Source of the DNA: Hippopus hippopus
Lineage: Eukaryota > Mollusca > Bivalvia > Cardiida > Cardiidae
Length of the DNA: 64,000 bases
Assembly (NCBI GenBank): GCA_946811185.2
Contig: OX328103.1
Span: 3,100,001 to 3,164,000, forward strand
Direction: 5' to 3'
Shown here: positions 35,413 through 49,700 of the stretch, piece after piece
Numbering within the stretch: the stretch's first letter is position 1
How the letters are laid out: the number at the start of each line of letters is the position of its first letter
Made by a program: the position numbers and the translations under genes
Notes under the pieces: model-generated
What the model was told of the DNA's origin: nothing
The model's database searches: none
The model's input: the letters and a program-made list of their open reading frames with translations, nothing else

Positions 35413-36950
35413 TATATAACAAACCTTCTTAACCCTGTCTAAGCTGTTATCCAAAACAACAATTTTCTGTAACACCTACTGATTCTCTCATATGACATAT
35501 CTGACCAATACCATTTAGCGGGGGCATCCGTGTCTCTGACACACCTATCTCTAGTTTTTTTTTTTTCTTCATTAAACTAAAATATTGTATTAAACAATTA
35601 AAAATCTGAAAAGATACTTTTTCTTGTTTATAAAACCACTTGTTTTGTTCAAATGTCTTACAAAGAAAAAAAGTTATTGGGCATTTACCTGTTGCCTTTG
35701 CACCCAAGAGCATTAATATTTTTGTCACACATGAATAATTTGAGAAAAAAGTGAGCGGTATTTTGAATTAAGTATTATTATAAAGTGACCATATATTTGA
35801 AAACATTAATGTTTCCTCTGTCAAAAAATGTTTATTTCATTCAAATACTTATGATTTTTGTCCTCTGGGTACTTCGCTAAATCACAATATCTCACACCTA
35901 AAAATTATTTACACCTGTCTATGCTTGTAATATGACACTACTATTTTATGTTAGATTTATTCAGTAAAATTCTTATAGATTTCTTAGGCAGTTAAATTGT
36001 GATAAAGATGCCTAAAACTTGTAGTTATATACATGTAATGACCACATCATGAAGAGTGCTTTACAGTCAGAACATCCAACAATTACTTTTTTCCACAGTC
36101 TAAATTACCCCAGTTTTGGTTTATCCTAAGCCTTCGAATTTTGACTGAAATTAATCTAAAAGAGGGATGTAGTTTAAAATGTGGAATTTGGCCGATTTGG
36201 TACTTGAAGGATTTTTAGCCTGAAACCTGCTTAACAGCAACAAATCCACATACCTTTATTGCCAGTGCATTCTATAAGTATCCGTTGTGCCCAGCAAGAG
36301 TCGTCAAGTTCCGAAATGCTTTATCTGACAAGTCTGTGGCCTGTGATGAATGTGTACAATAGTTTGGACAGGCACAACCAATATATACTCGGTATGGCTA
36401 AAGTATATACCCGATCTCTGTTGATAGTTAGCAGTTGAAACTGCTGGTTCCTCGACTTGCATACTTTATTGGGAAAAGTCCAATCCAGCTTTACAGTAAC
36501 ATAAATGTATCCCATTTGTGTCACAACAAATTATTCATCAATGTTGCTCACTTGTCATGTGAAAACATATCCATTAACAGTTGATGCACATAAAGTATGT
36601 CACCTTAATGGAGAATGGACTCGTCACAGAGGTTTCCAGGACTGTATCTTGAGTAAATATCAGTTGGCATTTAACCGTGTCGCCGGTTGGTTTTGTTGTT
36701 GTTTTCCATGATAATTCTTGTTTCATAGTGGGTGGGGGAGGGGACAAGGATGGAAAGGGATATGGGTGGCTGTTATGAATTGAAGATTGTTTATTGTCTG
36801 TTATGAAGAGGTTAATTTTCTGTTATGAACAGAGGCAGTAATATGCTGGTTACCACATCTATCAAAGAAAAGTCCTGTCATATTAGCCACACATCTGTAA
36901 AGGCTTTCAATTCGGATAAGTCTAACATTTTGTCACTTGGTACAGAATTA

Positions 36951-37182
36951 TTAACCCTTTACCAAACAACAAATTTTTTGACTGGCTGAAATTGAGCATT
37001 TGCAGAGGACAGATTAGATGTGATTCAAATGAACAATGAGATTTGTCTTGAAAGGATAGAAAAGATTGTGGGAAAAGGAGAAAATGCTGTTCACCAGCAT
37101 TTTCTCCTTTTCCCACAATGTTTTCAAAAGCCTTGTTCCTCATGGTTGTTTCAATTCGGTATTATGTGGTAAAGGATTGAGT
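36951..37182. repeat. MITE family A, part of a duplicated block
   Basis: TTAACCCTTTACCAAACAAC at the left; the right end TATGTGGTAAAGGATTGA is degraded. The core has GCTGTTCACCAGC. The same core variant recurs 378 bp downstream, at about 37460, which marks a segmental duplication. Confidence 0.75.
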
Positions 37183-37671
37183 GTTATACTTGAGTTTTAT
37201 CATTATTCTGTATTCTTCACAGGAGGCTCGAAATCCAGTTTGAGATAGAAGGAAGACATCTATTCATGCATTTTAAATCATACTGTTGAAGAATTACAGA
37301 GGTGGATGTAAGATGAAAGAATGAAGATGAAAGATTAAGTGTGACGATAAAAATTAGAAAAATAAAAATTAATTTCAATGAAGATGAAAGATTAAATGTC
37401 ACTCAAAAGAATGATAAGATTTGTCTTGAAAGGATGGAAAGATTGTGGGAAAAGGAGAAAATGCTGTTCACCAGCATTTTCTCCTTTCCGACAATGTTTT
37501 CAAAAGCCTTGTTTCTCAGGATTGTTTAAACTCGGGATTATGTGGTAAAGGGTTAAGTGTTATACTTGAGTTTTATCATTATTCTGTATTCTTCCCAGGA
37601 AGCTTAAAAGCCAGTTTGAAATAGATTGAAGACAGCTATATTGTAAATCATATTGTTGGAGACTTACAGAG

Positions 37672-37726
37672 ATGGATGAGTTAAAATTAAAGCTCAAGAG
37701 ACCAGGTCCGATCCAAAAATTTGACG
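37672..37726 (+). CDS. EIF2AK1: HRI first coding exon
   Basis: Encodes MDELKLKLKRPGPIQKFD plus one base, with donor GTAAAT. It is chosen because its phase fits exon 2 (an Asp codon is split). A CCCAG acceptor 72 bp upstream suggests a spliced 5' UTR. A related block lies 378 bp upstream, with GTG in place of this ATG. Confidence 0.7.
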
Positions 37727-40700
37727 GTAAATGATTTTAACAAATTTTGGGTCAACTGTACTTTCGCAGACACCTAAATACTGAGACACATAAGTATAAG
37801 TATAATACTTGTAAATAACCACTTGATTACTTAAGGGCTGCTGCCCCCACATCCCTGTTTGTTTTCAGGTTAAAAGTCCCATGTCAAATTGAATTGGTAG
37901 ATAATGCGCAAAGGTTATTAACAAAATAACAAAATGCCAGAATTATGTCTGTTAAAGTGCATTCTACCCCATATTTTTGTTCTCTATTGTCTTTTGACTT
38001 TTGACTTATAATAACTTAGGAAAGGCCTGAATGATACTATACTACAAAAGTAACTGACAAATGAGTCTCAAGATTGTATGCATTAGGATAAGATTTATGA
38101 CGGAACTGTTTAGGAGATATGATTCAGAAGTAACAGTTGTTGGAGTGATAAAACGTTATTGAAACATTGGTTAATCTTTACCACACAATCCTGGCTTTTA
38201 ACAACACTAATCAAGAAAACTTTTGAAAACATGGTGGGAAAAGGAGAAAATGCCAGCATTTTCTCCTTTTCCCACAATGTTTTCTACCCTTCCCAAAAGA
38301 AATTTGAATTTTGAGCCACATATATTTTGTAATATACTGAATGCTTTTAGTTCTTCTCTAAAATTTTTTTGAGTGGTAAAGAGTTAGACAACAACTGTTA
38401 CAATTAAACCTGTATCAAACAGTTCAGCAATTTTGGAACCCTGGGTAGAAAAGCTTTGAATACATTGGGAGACCAGCATTTTCTGTTTTTCCCACAAGGT
38501 TTTGTTTTCAAAACCTATATTCCTTAGGTTTGTTAAAATTCAGGATTGCATGATAAAGGGTAAGACCAATTCTTTTACTTTGAACTTTATGAATTATTTC
38601 AGATTCTGACCTGTCAGGGTAGAAAACATTATGTGAAAAGGAAAAAAAATTCTGGTTACCAACATTTCCTCTTTCCACAATATTTTCAATAGCAATTTTC
38701 TTCATAGCTGGTTAAAACTTGGGATTGCGTAGTATGGGTAAAACCAATTATTTCACTTTAAATTTTACTCTTTGATTTATTTCAGATTCCGACCTGTCAG
38801 ATTTTCGAAGTTCCACCGAAAGTTCTAGTCAGAAAACTTCGCCTCCAGTTGCCAAATCTCAAGCAGTTCTTCCCAAAAGTGTCCCCAACCATCTATTGTT
38901 GGTGTCCATTTTGGAACACCTGTGCCATATGTACAGCAAGGATAGTAAACAGGCACAAGATATATTTTATAGTAAGTATTATTTACCCGTAAAGTGTCTT
39001 TTGCTACTATAGTTGCCTTTGCGGCCAGTGTGCCTTTCACTACTATACTTGCCTTTGCAGCCAGTGTAGATCAAGATCATACTGCACAAAATGTGCAGTC
39101 TGATATTTGATCTACACTGTCCACCTTCCTTAGACAATCTGAACTAAAGCAACTATAAAGTTACATTTTTTTTAGGTTTATTTGTTGGCTGACAATGTCC
39201 CTTGGGTATATTCAGCGCTCTAGGGGTAAAAAATATTCTAAATTAAACTCTCGCAGAACAATCCAATATTTAACAACCTTAGCAAAGACAGCTTTTGAAG
39301 ACAATGTTGGACAAGGAGAAAGGCCAGGTAACTAATTTTATCCTTTTCCCTCAATGTTTTTTACCCTTTTGAATACAAATTCCATCATTTGAACGACATT
39401 TAGTTTGGCATCTTCAAATTTTCTCAATATGGACAAGTCTACAATGTTGTTTCTTGATTAATGAAACTTTTTGCTAATTCAGGAAATTATAGGACCTGTA
39501 GCCTTGGGATTGAATTTTCAAACTGTCAACAACATGTTGGGGTTTTTTTTTGTTTTATAATTATTTTGACAGAAATCATTCCTCTGTGATGGCTTCAAAT
39601 ATATTACATTATTTGCTGCAGAATGCACAGTCACTGACAGAATATTCCATCTTTCTGTACCTCTGCTCTTTTAACCTCTGAATAAAAAAATCAGTAGTTT
39701 TATTGTGCCCATAGAAGAGGTGTTTTGAGAACATTGTGAGAAAAGGAGATTGTTGCTTGTAACATTATTACAATGTTTTCAAAGCTTTCAGTTAATATCA
39801 ACTCATTTGTAACCATTGCAAGATTGTCATCTGCAGATGCTTTTAGATTAAAAGAGTGAAAAAAAATGTCATTTTGGAAAGTGTGGTTGACTGATTCATG
39901 TGAGCTATGCTCTGTGAAAAGGGGGTTTAATGCATCTGCAAAAAAGTATCGACCTAGGCCAGCCTACACAGTCTGCGCAGGGTGACATAGGTTGAAACTT
40001 TTTTGCTATATGTCAATTTCTGCTCGTCAGAGGATGACTTAACCTTGTGATTCAGCCTGTTGTAAGATAAAATTGATATTTTGGATCCATGAGTATATGG
40101 TGACTTGCTTGCTGTAATGGATCACTGAGATGCATTAACCCTTTACCAAACAATTCCGACTTTTGACGACCCTAATGAAAAGGACTTTTGAAAACATTGT
40201 GGTAAAAGGAGAAAATGCTGGTAACCAGCATTTTCTCCTATTCCCACAATGTTTTCTACCTTTCCAAAAACAAAATTAAATTTTTTAGCCACTTTTATTT
40301 TGTCATCTGTAAATGCTCTCAATTTGGACAAGACTAAAATTTTGTCGTTTGGTAAAGAGTTAAACGTCTTTGCCCGAGTATGGCATGTGTATTTTTCTCA
40401 TCCTGCAGCTATATGTGGGCAGCTGAGTAAAGCCAATGTTGTCTCCCCTTTGTTGATACTGGATGAGATGAGTAGTTTGAGAGCACAGTACAGACTTAGT
40501 GTTCACAAGATGTTGGTAGCCGCCATACATAAATCAAGAAAGGTAAAGTTATCTGTTGTATACTGGCCTGTCCCACAGAAAGGTATGAGCCATCATGCTC
40601 TGTGAAAAGGGGGTTTATTGCATATGCAAAAAAATAGCGACCCAGGTCAGCCTGGGCAGTCCATGCAGGCTGCCAGGGCCAAAACTTTGCTTTTGGTAAA

Positions 40701-43700
40701 TTTTCTGCGTGTTGTTTCGTGAGGCCACTCCATCATGCATGGCTTCATACCTAAAAACTACATTAGAGAGAATTCTCTTTAGCTCAGTGGTTATGTTATT
40801 GGCCTTTTGTCCAGGCGTTCCAGGTTCGAATTCTGCCCGGTCTCTGTATTACTGCTGTGCATTTGTTCATTTGTTTCTTTGTTACGGACTTTGTTCGTAA
40901 GATGGGGGCTCGTCTGGGATTGGCCATTGAGCTATTAATCCCATTTGTTGTCCAAAAACGGACTTTCTGCCTAATAAGGTTTTGAGTCATCAATAAATGA
41001 CGACTTTAAGAGGGGGTGTATTATGGGAGACCTCTCCTTCATGCATGGCTTCATCCCGATTTAAATACAATACTTAACAACTGCGTTAGGGAGAATTCTG
41101 TTTAGCTCAGTGGTTATGGTATTGGCCTTTTGTCCGGGCATTCTAGGTTCAAATCCAGCCCGGTCCCTGTATTTCTGCTATGCATTTGTTCATTTGTTTC
41201 TTTGTTACGGACTTTGTTCATAAGAGTGTTCAAAGGCCTCTACCTTGTAATTAATTTGGTTTTTAGACAAAATGGATTTTATAGATCCATAATTATGTGA
41301 TGACTTGCTTGGTACAATGCATCATAGGAATGCACTAAACCCCTTATTGCCAGAGCATTGCTCATATACAGTCGAGCCGAGTTAATCTGGGTTCCATTTT
41401 TCCGGAAATCTCAAGATCTTGAAGAAAAAAAAGGGAACGAATATTTTCTGTACAAATTTTACTTTTTATTCCGGAAATCCGTGTTCTGGAACCGGAATGA
41501 AAAATCAGGAGCGAAGGGTTCAAAAACAGTACAAACCCTATCAGATAAACCGGACGTGGCCTGACTGTGTATCACACAATATAGACTTGTTATTTTCCAC
41601 GTACTACTGTGGACTGGTTTCATAAATATCAATACAGGCTACTTCGAGTGATTTTGGACTTGTTCCAAGTACGTGTGAATAACACGAGTACCAGTATCAA
41701 TTTATGTAAGATGGTTTTCATACATTTGAAAACACACATCTTAATTAGAGGTGGTCTGCGAAAAGTGTTAAAAAGATATACATGTGCCATTGTTAAGTGT
41801 CAGTTTGACAGATTATCAATACCCATAGTATTGATGTGATGCTGTGACAATTACACACCTTTGTTATTTAATTATTACAGTCAAGCCGCGTTCTCCACAC
41901 AGATGTTGTGCTTGGGTTTTATCTATCTTATTCTCAATTGACAACAGAACTAGAATTTGAATATGCATATTTCATAATTCTTCGTTTCAAATGCAAATAT
42001 TCTCAGTTTACCCGCTAAACATAAGAAAAAACAGTTTAATTCATCTCTTCCTGGAGATGTTTACGCCACCCAAAACTGACACAAAATGGCAGCCAACATG
42101 AATTTCATTATCTTTTTCAAAATTATTTTATTCCTAACAGATTATGAAGGCGAATAAAGATCGACATGCACATCTTTCATTTCGATTTGATTGTCAATCA
42201 ATACCCTCAACAACTTTGTCATTTTACCATTTAAATTATCTGAAGTCAACAGGAGACAACAAGTTGAAGTTTTGACTTCTGTGAAAAAAGACATTTGCCA
42301 GTACATAGAAGACCACCCATATGCCACTATCGCGGAAATTCTACAAAACTTTATGAAATCCATTTGTCTCGAAATTAGAAAATCAACAGTTATACTATAA
42401 TACAGAAATACTGTACATGTGTTTCGGCCCCTCCTTTTTTCATGGTGTTTTCAAAAGTCATAATGTGCCGAGCTTTACAAGCCCAACCATTTGTACAAAA
42501 GGTATGCATGTACATGTAATAAGGTACAAGGGGAAAGCATGTACAAAAACACATGAATAACAAAAAGGCAAAATGCAAATTATAACAATTTATTCTATTA
42601 TATATCTGAACAATCGCAGGAACAATACAGACAAGTGCTCGTGTAAATCATACGTTATTGTAATTCTTACGAAGCATGGTATCCCTTATCAATATGGAAG
42701 TAGTGGGCCATCCCAGTTCTCTGGTCCGGAAAAACAGCTTATCCGGAAACATTCATAGGAAACAGGAGTGTCCGGATAAACGCGGCTTGACTGTAAATGA
42801 ATAGCTTATGTTTGTATCAGGGAACACTGATACTACTGTAGAGCTAGCTTTTGTAGCAACATGGTAGAGCGTTTGCTGTGGGATCTAGTGGTCCTGGAAT
42901 CTATCCCCGCCATAGGAGGTTATTTATCATGACTGTTACATTTTATCATGTTGCTAAAAAGCTAGCAGAGCCCTAGTAGTTCAGCCGGCAACAAACAGGA
43001 CTTGAGACCAGAGGTCGCTGGTTCGAACCCCCAGCCAGGCCAAATTCTTTTGGAGGATTGATGATAATTATTGCAGCAGGATTCATTTCTCTCTCACCAA
43101 AGATCATTGTTTGACAATGGTTTGGTTGGAAAGCAGCCAGTGGCTTGGGAAGAATATTGTGCGAACTACTGGTAAAAGATACTCCCAAAAAGCATGGATA
43201 GATTGGCCGCCACGATAAACAAACAAACACAAAAGCTACCTTTATAGCAAGGCAGTATAAGTATCCCCATATACTTTGTGGTTAGTGTAGATCAAGATCA
43301 CATGGTACAAAATGTGAAGTCTGATCTTTGATCTACATCATCTTAACCCTTTACCACACGGCAAAATTTGACACTAATCCATATCAAAGGAATTTATTAC
43401 AATAATTCAAATGTTTTTCAATCGATAGTATTTGTCCATTAGTAGGAAGAACAAATTGTGGGAAAAGAAAAAAGTACTGGTTACCAGCATTTTCTCCTTT
43501 TCCAACACTTTAAAAGCTTTCTTTATCAGGGTCGTTAAAAGTCGGGATTGTGTGATAAAGGGTTAAGCAGATAGTATAGATCAAAGATCAGGCTTTGCAA
43601 TTTGTGCCATGTGATCTTGATCGGCACTAGCCGCAAAGTACAGTATATGGTAGAACATCCTGGACAAAGACAGCTTTAAAAATGCAGTTGCTTGAGTCTT

Positions 43701-46700
43701 ATATTTGGACTAACAATGTCTGTCTGGATTATTCCATGCTCTGAGAGTAACAGGTACAAACATTCTATAGCGATGGAGTCAGTTGAAAGGTATTAAGGTA
43801 AAGACAAAGCCCAGTATGGAGTTACCTTATACCTCAATTTTGCAAAAGTTTATTCACCCTTTGCTACACAATCCCTAGTTTAAATGGCCCTGAAGATAAA
43901 GGCTTCAGAAAACCTTGTGGGAAAAGGAGAAAATGCTGGTAACCAGCATTTTCTCCTTTTTCCACAGTGTTTTTATGCAACCAGAGAACCACAACTCATT
44001 TTTACCAATATTGAATTTGTTTTCTGCAGGTACTTTCAATCCAGAATAGTCAACAATTTGTTATTTGGGAATGGGTTAACTCTACCACACAGTCCCGACT
44101 TTTAACGACCCTGAGGAAGAAAGCTTTTCAAAACACTGAGGGAAAAAGAGAAAATGCTGGTAACCAGCATAGACTTTCAATTTCTGAGTCACATTTATTT
44201 TGTGGTCTGCAAATGCTCACAATTTGGACAAATCTTAAAATTGTTCATGTGTTAAAGAGTGTAAAACTTAAAGAGTGTAAAGCTTAAAATACTTTTTATA
44301 TACTTTTAGAGCTTGTCATTGGAGTTTCCTGGTTCCAAGAATCATGTTTTGCAAGCCATAACATACAAGTAAGAACTAATTTGTTCATATTCTCTTATCT
44401 TTTAAGACTACAAATTTACCATATATCGTAGCATTAGACTTCTTCCAAATAATGCATAGTTCTAAGAATAAAACTTAGGAATGAACGTAACATATAAGTT
44501 TGGTTCTATGGAACATTTGATAAAACAGAAACAAGTTGTATTTTGTACATTATCATATTGGAACCAAACCAGTAACCCATTACCAAACAGTCAGGATTTT
44601 TAACGACCCTGATGAAGAAAGCTTTTGAAAACATTGTTGGTAAAGGAGAAAACACTGTTGACCAGCATTTTGTACATTTCTCACTACGTTTTCTTCCCTT
44701 TCAAAGACGTTGCACCCTGGAAGCTCAGTCAGTAGCATACAGGACTTGAGAACAGGGAGCTGCTGTTTTGATTCATAGCTCAGCCAATTTCTTTTCGAGG
44801 ATCGATGATATTCATTGCAACAGGATTCATTCCTCTCTCACTGCTGACCATTGTTCCAACAATGGCTATGTGGGAAAGCAGCCAGTGGCTTGGGAAGAAT
44901 ATTGTGTGAAGTACTGGTAAAAAAAAATAAAACTTCAGGAAAGCATGGATAGGTGCACAGGCCGCTGAGATACAACTGAAATAATGTTGAAAACAGCATT
45001 AAACACCTTACAATCAACCTTTCAAAGACAAATCCCATAATTTAAGCCACGTTATTTGTGTTATCTATGCATGCTTTCTATTTGGGCTAGTCTTAAATTT
45101 TGTCATCTATTGAAGAGTTCAGAATGAGCATGTGGTAAAAGCATGTGAATAAACACATATTTGGTTCAAGTGAATATTAGACAAAACAGAAAAACCAACA
45201 TACTTCAAAGTTCTTGAATCATATGCCTCTTGTCTAAATCACCACTGATCCAGATTTCGCTGAAATTTGTCACGAATTAATCCAACTTTTAACGCCCCTG
45301 AGAAAGAAGCCTTTTGAAAACATTATGGGAAAAGGAGAAAATGCTGGTAACCAGCATTTTCTCCTTTTCCCACAATGTTTTCTACCCTATCAAAGAAAAA
45401 TTGCACCATTTGAGCTACATTGAAATTGTCGTCTGCAAATGCTTTCAACTTGGACAAAGCTAAAATTTTGTCGTCTGGTAAAGGGTTAACTATGAAACTG
45501 GATTATCATGATAAAATGGCTAAACCTTAAGTTCCATAACAAAATCATTATTTGCAGAATTCTTTTGAAGTATGTTTCACAGGTGATGTATACACCTATC
45601 ATAGAAGTGAATAGGCTTCATGTAAATTTCAATACATGAGTACATAAAGCTCTATGTTTTAACTCTTCTTACACTTTAGTTGTTGAGACACAGTTACATA
45701 TTGTAAAGAATCTAACTTGTTGATAGATATGTTATTAAGCTTGGCAAAGGCTGGCTTAGAACCATTTTGTTAGACTTGTGGAATGAAATTTTGTCTCATA
45801 TTCCAACTCATGTCAGATCCTATATGTATTGAAACTACTGCATTTATTCCACCTTTATACTGATTTTAGATGAGCAAAATTGTAATGTTGGAACTGGCAT
45901 GTTACATTTATAGTGTAGTTTCCTTAAATCTATGTTTTGTATTGCAGTATTCCAAGTGAGCCCACAAACAACCCTGAGGACATCATAAATCAAACATCTA
46001 GATATAAGACCGAATTTGTGCAGATAGAAAGGATCGGCAAGGGTGGTTTTGGATCAGTATTTAAGGTGAGAAGTTTGACTTTTTACCAGACAACAAATTT
46101 TCGTCTATAATTTTATCTATATTGAAAGCATTTGCAGACCAAAAAGTAAATGTTGAAACATTGATGGAAATATTCTCTGATTAGGTAGACTTCATTGTGG
46201 AAAAAGATGAAAATGTTGGTTGCCAGCATTTTTCTCCTTTCCCAACAATGTATTAAGAGCTTTGTTCCTCAGTGTCCTTCAAAGGTGGTATTGTGTGGTA
46301 GAGGGTAATCTTAAATTGTTTCTGTTTAAATACATCTTTTATGGACTATAAAAAATATACACAGTTGACTCAAGAGTACTAAAAGTCAGTTTTGTATATT
46401 ATTTTAGTAAGGAGGCTTTCTCCATGAAAGTAAGAATAAAGACATACTTAATCCTTTGCAGCACATGTAGAAAATTTCAGACACTCACATTGGACAGCTC
46501 CCAAAAATATGGTGAAAAAAGGGACAATTATTTGCAATGGGCAATTGCTCCTTTTCTTGTATTGTTTTCTCTACTTATGAAAAAAAAAAATGTTTATTTT
46601 TTCCATTTCTTTAAGTATTTTTCCCTAGTCTAACATGTAATAGATTGTGATAGGTCTACAAGCAGAAGTTAAGGAATGTTCTTTTATATGTACATTTTGT

Positions 46701-49700
46701 GTTGACTTGAAACAGATTCATTCTGTTTTCACTTAGAATAGATATTGTGCACTTATTTAAGTTAAGAATCTGTCTGCAAGAAAACATTTGAACTGAAGAA
46801 TTAAACAAAAAACAACTTTATTTTCTTTGAATTTTGTTATACAATGTTATTAAATAAAAATTCTGTCTTTTTATGGAAAGCAATCTGATATGTATTGAAC
46901 TTAATGTCAAACAAATGAGACAGAATTTTATTTTATTCTATGTATCGAGGATATTTTTTTTTCCTCTGTGAAAGATAGAAATTTATTTCACCGAGTGAGC
47001 ATCATCGGTAATAATTACACAAGTGGCACAGCCACGAGTGAAAAAATTACCGTTGATGTTCACAAGATGAAATAAATTTCGATCTTTCCCCCCCTAAAAA
47101 ACAAATATTCTATTTATTTCATGCTTCTTTGGAGGGACTTAAATCAAAATCCAGTAGTTTTTTTTTTTTTTTTGGTAATACCCTGTGGGCGCCGCATAAC
47201 AAAGCATTACAATATTATGTAAAGCGTGAGAAATCTAGGGTAACTGCAGTCATATTTCCATCTGGTTGATTGCCACAGGCGGTTTACCTAAGTAACTGGC
47301 ACGAGAAACTGCCATTTTTGCCTTCAATTCAAAAGTTAGAAAATAAAATGTTCTTTTTTTTTTTTTTCACTGGTCATAACTATGAAATATTGAGCAATAT
47401 TCCACACTTATTTCTTGATAAACTACTGAAAAGCATGATATAAATATCTAATATTGTAATACTTTACTTGAAAAGTATACTCTTTAATTAATTTTGTATT
47501 GGATATATAATTATAGCTTAATATTACAGAGCAGAAACAAACTGGATGGCAACTTGTATGCTGTCAAGAAAGTCAAGTTTAAACATTCCAAACCAGAAGT
47601 TTGGTATAAAGTAAGTACATGTTATATATTTTGTACGGTAATGCTGTTCAACCTTTTACCACATGAAAACACTGTGGGCTTGACCAAACTTATTTGATTT
47701 GTGATAGCTCCCTTATCTGGTAAACCTTTAAGTGACACTGAAATTTTTCTAGCATTTTTCTACTTAAAGGCCCAGTAGAGGTTAAAATATCAAAGCAGGT
47801 GTTATAATAGTTAAGATTTAAAATCATATCATTTAAAAGTATAGAAAATATTGTGAAGATGACAGTCAGTTATTGTGAGGTCAGGCCATGTGGTTAGTTG
47901 CTGGCAGAAAAAAAAGAATTCTAAAATCAGGCAAAAGGTAAACAAAAGATAGATTAAAATGCATTTAAACACCCATTTTGTTTACTTTTGGTCTGTACTG
48001 TTACTTTAAGTATTTAGCAGACGATAAAACTTTAGACTTATCTAAATAGAAAGCATTTGCAGACAACAAAATCAAATGCAAAAGCCTTGTTCTACAGGGT
48101 TGTTTAAAGTCGGAATTATGGGGTAAAGGGTAAAAGATTTATAAAGTGTGTGTGTAACTTTAGGGTTACCAGCATTTTCCCCTTTCCCACAATTTTTGTA
48201 AAAGTCTTCTACAGGGTCATTAGAAGTTGGAACTGTAGGGTAAAGGGTAAAAGATTTATGAATTATGTATGTAACTTTGTGTGTGAGTGTAACTGTTATG
48301 TTCAGCAATATTTTACTGTACTATGTTACAGGTGTTGAGGGAAGTGAAAGCTCTTGCCTGTCTACAACATTACAATGTGGTGGGTTATAATGCAGCCTGG
48401 CTAGAGTATGAACCAATAAAACTGATCCACACTGAAGGTGAGTTTGTTATCTCTGTTAACTGTAACAAAATGTTAGACTGGTCCAAATTAAAAGCATTTG
48501 GGGACGACATATTTAATGTGGCTCAAATGATAAGGGTTGTTTCTGAATGTTTAGAAAACATCATTTGAAAAGGATAAGTTATCTTATTTCCTTGTTTTTA
48601 TTTTCAGTTCCAATAGAAAATCCATTAGCAGATGATAACAGTGGCCAATCATTAGACAGTATTGTGTTTCAAGATACACAAAATGGATACCCATCACTCA
48701 CCTCCCATGGCAGACCTAAGATACGGGAAATTACAGGTGACAGCAGTAATGTGGAATCAACTACTACCAGTAAAAGTGGTTCTAGCCTAAAGCGTAAAGA
48801 TTTGGTTCTAAGTAACAATACAACAGATATTGTTCGTTTTTCAACAACAAAATCTGTATTTGAGACAGAGTTTCAAACTGATCTTACAAACTCCAGATAT
48901 ACAGAGTCACGTAGCATGTTAAGCACCGCATTTAACAAACATCTCAGTAAAACCTGCTTCATCCCCAGGCCAGAGAAACATGTGGAATTTTCATTAACAA
49001 CAGACTTTACAGATAGTCTTAGTTATGAAATCAGTAGTGGTAGGCAATGTTTTGGACGTAGCATAAGTTGTGATCTGCATGCCACAGGTGAAATCCGCAC
49101 AGTGTTGCCTGCAGATAGAGAGGATTTTGTAGAATCTGGTTTTGCATTGAAGGTAATTTAGTTTTATGTTCTTTGTTCAATAGTTTTTTTTTTTTTTTCT
49201 TTTTCAACAGTATTTCTTGTATATCCTGGCTTAAAACTTAAAATAACCTCTTTCTCCTACTGTAAATCCTAAGGCTACCAAATTTGGAACATAGCTTCAT
49301 CTTTTTGGTCACTACCATGATTGAAATCCGGTGAGGGTCACATGTTTTACAGGGCCTTTATATTGAGGAAAGTTTGAAAATCTTCATGTTAATATTAACC
49401 ATTCAGCTTAGACTTGTCATATTTGATATGTTGCTATATCTAGTGGACCTCCACCAAGACTCAAGTAATTACAGCCCTTAGGTCAAAAATGGACCTGCTC
49501 TGGGAAAGGGGGGAGGAAAAGGGGAGGGGTCACAACAGTAGTAGTAGTAGGTCTGTAGTAGGTCTGAAATTATCCTGAACAGTAATAGTGGAGCAATTTC
49601 AGTGTTAGTGATAGTGCTTTCAAAGTTTTCTCAGAAAAATATTAATCAACCTTTCACCACACAATCCTGAGTTTTATTTGACCCTGACAGAAGCTTGTTG

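Larger units (their letters stand above)
30550..37671. other. Spacer between divergent GPAA1 and HRI starts
   Basis: 30550-31690 is low-copy AT-rich sequence upstream of GPAA1, with no recognisable structure. Then come a GT-run (31735-31775), a 152-bp tandem array (31784-32429), unidentified sequence (32430-33450), a degraded CAGGG-type element (33672-35412) with a MITE A inside it (33965-34180), featureless DNA (35420-36830) and MITE A copies leading into HRI. No supported exon of another gene is seen. Confidence 0.6.
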
